DNA of 7,279 bases from Elusimicrobia bacterium RIFOXYB2_FULL_48_7 (GTDB lineage: Bacteria; Elusimicrobiota; Endomicrobiia; CG1-02-37-114; XYA2-FULL-39-19): the NCBI GenBank assembly GCA_001800495.1, contig MGVM01000185.1, positions 196 through 7,474 on the forward strand, in the 5' to 3' direction. A program made the position numbers and the translations under genes. The notes beneath the pieces are model-generated. The model saw only the letters and a program-made list of their open reading frames with translations, did not search any database and was not told the origin of the DNA. This document shows positions 1-6,800 of the stretch, piece after piece. Position 1 is the stretch's first letter, and every line of letters begins with the position of its first letter.

Positions 1-459
1 AGGATACACTCTGTTTTCTGAATAGGTTGTTTGTTTCCTAATATACAATGCGGTAACAAGGTTCGTATTTTCAGTTATGTTAAAATCGCCGTCTTCGTTA
101 CGGTCAAAAATCTTACCGTTACACCGGTGAACCTGAGAGCTTTCAGGCACATATACATATAGGATCATTTTTCCTTCAACAACAATTTCTTCTATGCTAA
201 GATAAAACGAAGGGCTTATTTTTTGAGGATTATTTATGGCAGTTACGAAATCTTTTTTTATCTGCTCAACATAATCTAGGCCAATTCCTGAAATTTTGCC
301 ATCGTCCCTTACCCCAAGAAGAAGTTCTCCGCCTGACCTGTTCAAAAATGCGCATACTGTATCATACACATCTTTACTGAGAGTTGTTTTGCATTCTTTA
401 AACTCAACAGCAATACCTTCACCTTGCTTTATAATTTCCTTGATTTTTGATTGTTTCAT
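1..459 (-). CDS. AlbA_2 (Schlafen-type) domain protein, C-terminus cut by the window edge
   Basis: This is the N-terminal 153 residues of a cytoplasmic protein; the frame is open to position 1, so the 3' end lies outside the window. It starts at ATG 459-457 and reads MKQSKIKEIIKQGEGIAVEF. The pattern is that of the AlbA_2 (Schlafen AlbA-like, formerly 'divergent AAA-4') domain: the GxxxEFK signature at about residues 15-21 (GIAVEFKE), then AFLNRSGGELLLGV (37-50) and DDGKISGI (52-59), matching the family's A-F-N-xx-GG-x-x-x-x-G-V-D-D-x-G-x-I-x-G core. Residues 139-147 (YIRKQTTYS) match the segment that normally follows the core in these proteins. The family is annotated as nucleic-acid-binding or as putative transcriptional regulator/ATP-binding protein; the molecular role is poorly defined. 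There is no signal peptide. No good Shine-Dalgarno is visible, only an A-rich leader. The gene lies 89 bp after the PKD gene and is functionally unlike its exported neighbours, so co-regulation is uncertain. Confidence 0.85.
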   Translation of the reverse strand, partial: MKQSKIKEIIKQGEGIAVEFKECKTTLSKDVYDTVCAFLNRSGGELLLGVRDDGKISGIGLDYVEQIKKDFVTAINNPQKISPSFYLSIEEIVVEGKMILYVYVPESSQVHRCNGKIFDRNEDGDFNITENTNLVTALYIRKQTTYSENRVYP

Positions 460-486
460 GTGCTTTTTTTGATAACTTGACCCTAT

Positions 487-503
487 ATAAGTATTGTGTC
501 CCC
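487..503. repeat. 17-nt direct repeat, copy 1
   Basis: The sequence ATAAGTATTGTGTCCCC here recurs exactly, in the same orientation, at 2038-2054. On the minus strand it reads GGGGACACAATACTTAT and lies in the 89-bp spacer between the PKD gene and the AlbA_2 gene, 28 nt upstream of the latter's ATG. The flanks of the two copies differ: this one continues into CTGAATTCCG. A partly similar word (TTGTCCCC) sits at 536-543. It may be a dispersed short repeat; its function is unknown. Confidence 0.6.
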
Positions 504-548
504 TGAATTCCGTAAACCTTATTACCCAACTTCGTTGTCCCCATGATT

Positions 549-2012
549 CTAACGAGTTACGGTTATTTTCCCGGTTTTTTTCTCACCCTGGGTATTAGTC
601 GTTACGTACAAGTATATCCCTCTTCTGACAAGTTCGTTAGATTCATTCCTGCCATCCCAGTATACTAGCCCGTAACTATCCTTGCTTCTTATTGTCCTGA
701 TAAGCTTCCCTGAAAGCGTAAGTATTTTTATTTCCGCACCGGAAGAAATATTCTTAAAGAATATTTTACTATTTTCTGATAACCTGAACGGATTCGGGTA
801 AGCCAAAGGCATGAGTGAAGTTGCCTGCGGGCCTTTTGTTATCGGTGTATCCGGCGGTATATGGCATTTTTTAAGTTCGTAATCAAACAATGCTGCAAAA
901 GAACCGACTGGATTTCCAGTTTGGTCCATTGTAATAATTGGTCCCGAATAAATATATCTTTTAATAAGCCCGTAATCGGAATACCATTCAATGATTTTTG
1001 ACTCAAAAAACCAATCACTGACTATTTCAACACAATCGAATACACCGGCGGGAACGGTTACCCTTCTGTACGCATTGACCCTGCTGTTGACAGTGCCTAT
1101 TTCACCAACAGAAAATCTTGTCCACTGCAATCCAAGAGTGGTGGGCAACCGCAGTAAAGACCTGGGCGGATCATAAATCGTATAAGAGGATTGCGTTACA
1201 CCTCCAAAAATACCCCTCTGGACTAACCGGGTTGCTGATGAAAATGTATTAGCATCCATTAAACCCTGAAAATACTTAAGCAATTCCTGAATAGTGTAAA
1301 ACTTTTTGTTGTTGAAAATATAATAATTCCCAGCTGGGACTTCGTTTTTTTTCAGTGAAAATATTTCCATTCCAGCGCCTGGTGATTTCATGTCATGAAA
1401 TGCGTACTGATATAAACATGCATTTTCAATACCAAGGCACTTATAGATTTCCCCATCCCAATGGTCGTTATTTTGTGGAATTGTCATTTCTCCATAAGAA
1501 TGCATCTCAAAACAGGATTTTCCTTCTATTGCAGTTATTCCAATAATCTCTTCTACCAGGGATCCGATAGCCGTTGTTCCAGCAATCGTTTGCTTCACGT
1601 CATAATACCATGTACACCCAGTGGCCAAGGGATAAGAAAAAACACCGTTATAGGAGTTGTTTGAAGGGTAATTTATCGTTACAGTCACAGTATCCCTGCT
1701 TATTTCTGAATTGGAATCCTTTATTGTTAGCTGAAAACAGAATATATCCATCCTATTTGGGGTAAATGAGCACTGCACCGAAGAACTGGATGGAATAACA
1801 ACGGGCCAGCCAGCCCCTTCGATCTGATTCCATTGGTATGAGATGATGTTTCCGGTTACCGCATGACTTAAGCTTCCGTCAAGATTGACTGCCGAACCTA
1901 TTTCTACCGAAATATCGGGCCCCGCTTCCGCTACAGGAGGAGCCGCATGCAGTGGTCCAATGCTGATTACGATCGACAGAATTAGTGTCGAGAAAAATAT
2001 TATTTTATTCAT
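549..2012 (-). CDS. Secreted PKD-domain protein with C-terminal T9SS/FlgD-like sorting module
   Basis: A complete 487-residue exported protein. It begins with a Sec signal peptide (residues 1-23, hydrophobic FFSTLILSIVISI, probable cleavage after LHA). Residues about 25-113 form a PKD/Ig-like domain, shown by AEAGPDISVEIGSAVNLDGS, the SYQWNQIEG core strand and a final DTVTVTI strand. Residues about 120-395 look like an all-beta domain seen in secreted proteins of uncultured bacteria: FSYPLATGCTWYYDV near its start, and VPAGVFDCVEI followed by EWYSDYGLIKR late in it. I know no function for it. Residues about 399-487 are a C-terminal sorting-type module: AYPNPF (404-409), AEIKILTLSGKLIRTI, the YWDGRN strand, RRGIYLY and a basic end (KKTGKITVTR), as in type IX sorting domains or FlgD Ig-like domains. 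No catalytic motif is seen. The start at 2012 is supported by the signal peptide; the Shine-Dalgarno is weak. It lies 46 bp after the TPR lipoprotein gene and is probably in one operon with it. The likely location is the cell surface or outside the cell. Confidence 0.85.
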   Translation of the reverse strand: MNKIIFFSTLILSIVISIGPLHAAPPVAEAGPDISVEIGSAVNLDGSLSHAVTGNIISYQWNQIEGAGWPVVIPSSSSVQCSFTPNRMDIFCFQLTIKDSNSEISRDTVTVTINYPSNNSYNGVFSYPLATGCTWYYDVKQTIAGTTAIGSLVEEIIGITAIEGKSCFEMHSYGEMTIPQNNDHWDGEIYKCLGIENACLYQYAFHDMKSPGAGMEIFSLKKNEVPAGNYYIFNNKKFYTIQELLKYFQGLMDANTFSSATRLVQRGIFGGVTQSSYTIYDPPRSLLRLPTTLGLQWTRFSVGEIGTVNSRVNAYRRVTVPAGVFDCVEIVSDWFFESKIIEWYSDYGLIKRYIYSGPIITMDQTGNPVGSFAALFDYELKKCHIPPDTPITKGPQATSLMPLAYPNPFRLSENSKIFFKNISSGAEIKILTLSGKLIRTIRSKDSYGLVYWDGRNESNELVRRGIYLYVTTNTQGEKKTGKITVTR

Positions 2013-2037
2013 TTGTTTTCGCCATCAAACTCAATAA

Positions 2038-2054
2038 ATAAGTATTGTGTCCCC
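2038..2054. repeat. 17-nt direct repeat, copy 2
   Basis: An exact second copy of the 17-nt sequence at 487-503, in the same orientation. It occupies much of the 46-bp spacer between the lipoprotein-TPR gene and the PKD gene, starting 4 nt beyond the TAG stop of the former. The two copies therefore bracket the PKD gene as direct repeats about 1.55 kb apart. No hairpin strong enough to call a terminator is present here. Confidence 0.6.
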
Positions 2055-2058
2055 GAAA

Positions 2059-3015
2059 CTATTTTTCGAGTTCTTCTAAATATGCGCTTAAATCTTCATT
2101 GTCCGGGTTAATCTCCAGGCTCTTCTTGTAATTCTCAATCGCTTGCCTAAGCATATTCTTCTTGTAATAACAGTCACCCAGTTTTTCATAGGCATATGAA
2201 TTTTGGGGATTAATATCCACAAATTTTCTTAACTCTATTATAGCATCGCTGTATAGCTCGGCATCAATATACTCAATTGCTTTCTTCCAGTATTTCTTAG
2301 TTGAACCCTCTCCCTTCCACGTGATTCCCGCAGAAAACGTTATTAAATTGTTCAGTTTGTAGCTTCTAGCTTCATATATTGAAGAATACAAAATGATATC
2401 GTCCAGGGGGAAAAATCTATAATTTATTCCCAAAGAAAAATCACGATTATTATTTATCTTCATGGTAGGCCCTATAAATAAATCTAAATAATAATATTTT
2501 TCATTGTTTCTATCTGAAGAATAATAAGGAAGAAAATAAGGATCAATGTTTTCATAACCAACCCTGAAACCGGTAGTCAAATCAATTTTATTGTATGGTT
2601 GTGTAAATATCAAAGAAGAATTAACATTGTACCCTCTCCGGGTATTTTGTAACAAATTTATATCTACAGCCCAATATGGCATCTCAGCAATTTGATACTT
2701 CAAGCCTATTCCGTACCAGTAGGTAATGTTTGTTTGCACTCCAAAATCAAATTTATTCCCTAAACCAAACCTGAATTCGAACGGAATGTTACCCATGGTC
2801 TCCATGTAATTCGTTGTGCGGTCATAAGAATAAGCTGGATCATTTTGACTATTGTAAATTCTCCTGTCGCTATAAGAAATCGTGCCTCCTGTAAACCCCA
2901 GCTGGCTTGAAGTTGCCTCTTCATCAAGCACCTTTGCCGTAGGCAATAATGGAACATATACGCATCCGGTTATGGGTAATAGTAGAAAAACAATTTGAAA
3001 ACATTCTTTTCGCAT
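2059..3015 (-). CDS. Outer-membrane-type lipoprotein with barrel-like body and C-terminal TPRs
   Basis: A 318-residue protein starting at ATG 3015-3013. The frame is open further upstream to 3126, but that extension overlaps the end of the preceding gene and lacks a signal. From 3015 the protein opens with a textbook lipoprotein signal: MRKE, a hydrophobic stretch FQIVFLLLP, and lipobox ITGC with the lipidated Cys at residue 18. AGAAGGG lies a few bases upstream of the ATG as a Shine-Dalgarno. Residues about 40-235 are rich in alternating aromatic/polar strands (FEFRFGLGNKFDFGVQTNI, YYYLDLFIGPTMKI, DFSLGINYRF, ITFSAGITW), resembling an outer-membrane beta barrel. Residues about 238-318 hold two tetratricopeptide repeats; the second (272-305) is canonical: YAYEKLGDCYYKKN, then AIENYKKSLEINPDN. 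TPRs bind protein partners, so a periplasmic or surface assembly role is inferred. It lies 38 bp after the small exported protein gene and 46 bp before the PKD gene, consistent with an operon. I recognise no named family. Confidence 0.82.
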   Translation of the reverse strand: MRKECFQIVFLLLPITGCVYVPLLPTAKVLDEEATSSQLGFTGGTISYSDRRIYNSQNDPAYSYDRTTNYMETMGNIPFEFRFGLGNKFDFGVQTNITYWYGIGLKYQIAEMPYWAVDINLLQNTRRGYNVNSSLIFTQPYNKIDLTTGFRVGYENIDPYFLPYYSSDRNNEKYYYLDLFIGPTMKINNNRDFSLGINYRFFPLDDIILYSSIYEARSYKLNNLITFSAGITWKGEGSTKKYWKKAIEYIDAELYSDAIIELRKFVDINPQNSYAYEKLGDCYYKKNMLRQAIENYKKSLEINPDNEDLSAYLEELEK

Positions 3016-3017
3016 AT

Positions 3018-3027
3018 ACCCTTCTAA
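3018..3027 (-). promoter_or_regulatory. Ribosome binding site deciding the lipoprotein start
   Basis: On the minus strand the leader reads TTAGAAGGGTATATG, placing an AGAAGGG Shine-Dalgarno-like word three to four bases ahead of the ATG at 3015-3013. Together with the lipobox that follows, it selects this start over the open-frame start 111 nt further upstream. Confidence 0.5.
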
Positions 3028-3053
3028 TTCTTCTGGTGAACCTGAAAATGATG

Positions 3054-3755
3054 CTAATAAATATACGCCAAATTTACGTAATACGTGCCTGTATTGAAAC
3101 CTATCGGGTTCAAAAGGTCCAAACAAGACAAAAGCATATCTATCAGCCCTGTTGTACTTACATCCGTATCCTTGAAAAATAAATAATAGTCCTTGTTAAT
3201 AGACATCCCGCAATTTATATTGAACTTATCGTTAAAATAGTATGCCGCTCCAAAATCCAATTTAAACCCGAGCGCTGTAAAATATTTCCTTCTTAATTCC
3301 GAAGCAGGGCCGCTGTTTTTAGACGTTATTCCAAGATACGCTATATATTCACTAATACCTATAAAAGGACTGAACTTTGTGTTTGGGAAGAAAAAAGCCT
3401 TATCCCCTCTTCCAAGCGACCTTCTTCCCATATGATAATCCGTGACTAAAGAATTAACATTAAAATTGCTGTTAAACGACACGTCTTCATAGAATATTTC
3501 TCTTTCAATAGTCGCAGGAATGCCAAAAACTTCTTCATTATATTCTCTGTCCCCATAATTAAATTCAAAACCATTCGGAGACGTAACGCCTGATACGTGA
3601 TCTTTCAGAATTTCCATGTCTTGAGGATAAATATCCATATTGTCGATGCCGTTTAAAAAGGATATAGCGTCATATTTGACCCCGAAATATCTTTCCGAAG
3701 CTATTCCGGATGAAAGAATAAAAACAAGAAAAAATAAGGTAAGGATATTTTTCAT
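3054..3755 (-). CDS. Small exported protein, probable outer-membrane beta-barrel, family not recognised
   Basis: A 233-residue protein starting at ATG 3755-3753. The frame stays open to 3833, but the upstream 26 codons are translated intergenic repeat (VIARNEVTWQS), so the start is placed where a signal peptide begins: MKNILTLFFLVFILSSGIAS, with cleavage near residues 19-20. GGCGG lies about six bases upstream of the ATG. The mature part is rich in aromatic and glycine residues. It includes strands such as KYFTALGFKLDFGAAYYF and KFNINCGMSI and ends in YYVNLAYIY; an aromatic C-terminal strand of this kind is typical of outer-membrane barrels. No enzyme motif, lipobox or repeat is seen. It lies 38 bp ahead of the lipoprotein-TPR gene, whose barrel-like body has a similar character, so the pair may work in the same envelope structure. 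I do not recognise the family; the barrel call is inferred from composition and strand pattern only. Confidence 0.72.
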   Translation of the reverse strand: MKNILTLFFLVFILSSGIASERYFGVKYDAISFLNGIDNMDIYPQDMEILKDHVSGVTSPNGFEFNYGDREYNEEVFGIPATIEREIFYEDVSFNSNFNVNSLVTDYHMGRRSLGRGDKAFFFPNTKFSPFIGISEYIAYLGITSKNSGPASELRRKYFTALGFKLDFGAAYYFNDKFNINCGMSINKDYYLFFKDTDVSTTGLIDMLLSCLDLLNPIGFNTGTYYVNLAYIY

Positions 3756-3758
3756 TAA

Positions 3759-3772
3759 ACCGCCGATGAATC
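3759..3772. repeat. Left copy of 14-bp imperfect direct repeat flanking the hairpin element
   Basis: ACCGCCGATGAATC here matches ACCGCCGATAAATC at 3832-3845 with one mismatch. On the minus strand this copy supplies the GGCGG Shine-Dalgarno of the small exported protein gene. The 59 bp between the two copies contain the dispersed hairpin repeat, so the pair resembles a target-site duplication. Confidence 0.6.
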
Positions 3773-3791
3773 TGCAACTACAAAAATCACT

Positions 3792-3824
3792 GGATTGCCA
3801 CGTCACTTCGTTCCTCGCAATGAC
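3792..3824. repeat. Dispersed REP-like hairpin repeat (VIARNEVTWQS type)
   Basis: On the minus strand it reads GTCATTGCGAGGAACGAAG and continues TGACGTGGCAATCC. The inner 23 nt (3802-3824) fold into a nine-base-pair stem with one G-A mismatch and one T-G pair around an AGGAA loop. An outer ATTGC...GCAAT pair is also present. Translated on the minus strand it gives VIARNEVTWQS, a spurious peptide often seen in annotations of many bacterial genomes because this family of intergenic palindromic repeats is common. It lies between the giant FN3 gene and the small exported protein gene, where it could also act as a transcript hairpin. Confidence 0.75.
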
Positions 3825-3831
3825 ATATAAC

Positions 3832-3845
3832 ACCGCCGATAAATC
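3832..3845. repeat. Right copy of 14-bp imperfect direct repeat flanking the hairpin element
   Basis: ACCGCCGATAAATC, matching 3759-3772 at 13 of 14 positions. It lies 22 nt beyond the TGA stop of the giant FN3 gene. Removing one copy plus the 59 bp between the copies would leave about 39 bp between the two genes, a spacing like the others in this cluster. Confidence 0.6.
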
Positions 3846-3867
3846 GCGCCGCTACAACCTCACACCT

Positions 3868-6800
3868 TCACTGAATTATGGCAAGTTTCTTGGTTACGGA
3901 TTGCTTGAAATCGCCTGATTTGGCCTCTACCTTGAATATATAGACGCCGCTGGCGACATTCCTTATATCCCACTGTTCAGCCATCGCTTTTCCCGCGTCC
4001 ACGTCGGTATAATTGAACACCCGTTCCCAGATGACCTGTTCGGTGACGCTGTAAACAGTGATTTTAATCTCGATATTGCCGAAAACGTCGTAAAGTTTGT
4101 ACTTGAAATACGCCGTGTCAGTCCTTTTTGCCGGGCTGGGATAGGCGTAGACCTCGTTTTTCTCTATTAGCTTGCCGGAATACCTGTAAGCGCCCACACT
4201 GAACACGGAGAATTTGTTGGTTGCCATCTCCACCTGGTCCTTATTCGGCACCAGTTTCGAATTGTTCGCCATTTTCCACACGCGCTGGCTTTCATCCCAG
4301 CGGAAAATCCTGAGCAGGTTTTCAGACGCTATTTTTTGCGTTGCGAGCAGTTCCGTCTTAAACGGCAGGCGGACAGTGATTTCCTTGGAGATTACCGTGT
4401 CCGGCCTGGAAAAGTGCAGCTGCCACACCCTGTCAAGCAACTGCGCGCTTCGCGCGCCTTTTTCAGGGTAATCTTCCCTGTCCACCTGGGTTATGCTGAG
4501 CGTGTCGTTCTGGTTGATAGTGCCGGGCTCGATAATGATCTCTATGTTGCCGATGTCCGTCTGCATCACAATCTCTTTTCTTTCGTCCTTGTTAACAACC
4601 ACTTCCTTTGATTCCACCCTTGAATTAACTTCGTTTGACCAGGATGAACTGTTGCCGGATGTGTCAACAGCCCTGTTTGAATAATAATAAACTTCGTTTA
4701 AAACGATTGCCGTGTCATTATACACACTTGTGCCCTTGGGCAGGGCAGCCAGCAGTGTTTTACCCGCGGTTTGGTAAGTCGACCTGTATAATTCATAGGA
4801 AGCCACGTGGGAATTGCCCGCGCCGTCATCGGCTGATTTCTGCCAGCCGAGGGAGATTAAATTCTCCGAGGCGCGCGCTGTGAGCGCTGAAGGCGCAGCG
4901 GGCAGGGGCACTACCGCGGACAGTTCCGCGGATTCCGCCGAGAAATTCAGCGAAGTGTCGCGTGACCTCAGCACGAAATAGTAGGGCACGTTGCTGACGG
5001 TGTCCGCCAGCGTGTAGTACGTGACGCCCCTTGCAAGTATTTCAGGCGCGGCTGTATAGGCACCGCTTGCGGTACTGCGGTACAGGTAGTAAGTGTCTAC
5101 GGTGTTGAGGCCCGCGCCGTCATCAGCTGATTTTTCCCAGCGCATCTGGATGTTCCCCGCCTGTATGCTGAAAGCAAGCCCCGTTGGAGGGGCGCACAAG
5201 CCCACGTAAGCGGAGATTTCGTTTGAAGCAACGGAGAAATTCCCGAAAATATCATAGGACTTAACTACAAAGTAATAGGTAAGCACGCTGTTGAGGTCGC
5301 CGAATGAATGGGTGGTTGTGCCTTTGGAAAGAATAGCAGCGGGTGTTTGCGTGTACTGCGCGCTTACGGTTGACCTGTAAATATAGTACTGCTGGACAAT
5401 GTCCAAGCCCTGCCCGTCGTCAGCGGAAAGATCCCAGTAAATGGCCGACTGCCCTGCCGCGATCACGCTTGTTATAAGAGCCGGAGCTCCGGAGCGAGGG
5501 ATATTCGCCTGCGCCACGTTTGAGTCGGTGGAATAATTATCGCGGGTATCTTTCGCTTTCAGTTTATAATAGTAGTCCACATCAGTTGCGACATTTGTAT
5601 CCCTGTAAAAAGTAGTGTTTTCCTGCACGCTTGCTATTAGCTGGTAATCGGCGTTTGTGTATGATGAACGGTATACGCAGTATTCACTGATGTTGTTTTT
5701 GCCGGCGCCGTCATCGGGTGACAAATTCCAGTTTAATAATACCGAAAGGCCTGATGCTATTGCTGAAAGGTTTCCGGGCGCGCCGGGCAAGCCCAACTGG
5801 GTTGAAATTTCCTGCGCCGCGTTTGACAGGTTGCCGGCGTAATCCTCCGAGCGCAGAATGTAGTAATAGGTGCTTAATACGTCTATCTGGGTGTCCAGGT
5901 ATTGCGTGGCGCCGCGCGATATTTGGGCGTAAGGAACACCGTAACCGCCGCTGAACGTGCTTCTGTAGAGGCCGTACCGCTTCACGTCATCATTGCCGGC
6001 GCCGTCATCCGTAGATTTTACCCAGGATAACAGGATGTCGCCTGATACGACCTGGTAGGCAAAAACTGCCGGGGCGGAAGGGATCACATTATCCACCGGG
6101 AAGGCGAAAACTTCCATCGAAGCCGGCGATTCCCAGAGAGCGTCATAGGCCTTAACGGTGTAATAGTAAGTTGTGTTGTACCCCGCTCCGGTGTCCAGGT
6201 AAACATAGGTGCCAGAACTGATGTCAGTCAACGCCGCGCCGTAAATGCCGGAAGTCAGCGAGCGGTAAATGCGGTAGCCGCGGACGTCATTGTCCCCTCC
6301 TCCCGGGCTTTCATCCGGGGATTTTGTCCAGGAAACATTAATTTTCGGCGCGGCCGAGCTCTGAGTGACGTTTGTAGCCGCCAAACTTGCGGGTGTTTCA
6401 GGAGGATTGTCAACGCTCACCGTGTTGAGCGCGTAGTAAGAAACGCCGCCAGAAATATTCATTGTGAGCTTCAGCTGGTAACTGCCGTCAGCAAGGCCGG
6501 CCGTGTTCCATGAACCAAGCGTGTCACTGTCTTTTTGAACAGTGTCTGTGGCTATGCTGTTCCAGGTTCCCCCGATTGCCGGTTTGTACTCCAGGGCGTA
6601 ATTGCTGAATTGCGAGTGTGTCACGGTTCCGTTTACAGCAACGGTGCTGTAAACCACATCACCGTTGTCCGGTGACCTGACGCAAACCGCCTGCGCTGCC
6701 TTGTAGCAATAGAAATTCCCAGTGAGATCGCCGAAATAAACGTAACCGTCGGCCACGCAGGGCGAGCAAAGGACGGCGTTTTCAGCCGCGTAAGCGCCAA

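Noticed and set aside
504..548. Possible terminator after the PKD gene
   Set aside because: Only a four-base-pair CAAC-GAA-GTTG hairpin without a following T-run is present; too weak to call.
3016..3126. 37-codon N-terminal extension of the lipoprotein gene
   Set aside because: It overlaps the 3' end of the preceding gene in another frame, and the lipobox signal plus Shine-Dalgarno support the start at 3015.
3756..3833. 26-codon N-terminal extension of the small exported protein (MLYVIARNEVTWQS...)
   Set aside because: It is translated intergenic hairpin repeat and would bury the signal peptide that begins at the ATG at 3755.
4214..4883. Several plus-strand open frames of 60-90 codons opposite the FN3 gene
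   Set aside because: They are antisense shadows of a GC-richer coding region, with no start signals and no recognisable protein features.
4820..6009. Recurrent GCGCCGTCATC words as possible CRISPR or intergenic repeats
   Set aside because: They lie at 294-297-nt intervals in frame and encode the DDGAG loop of successive FN3 domains.
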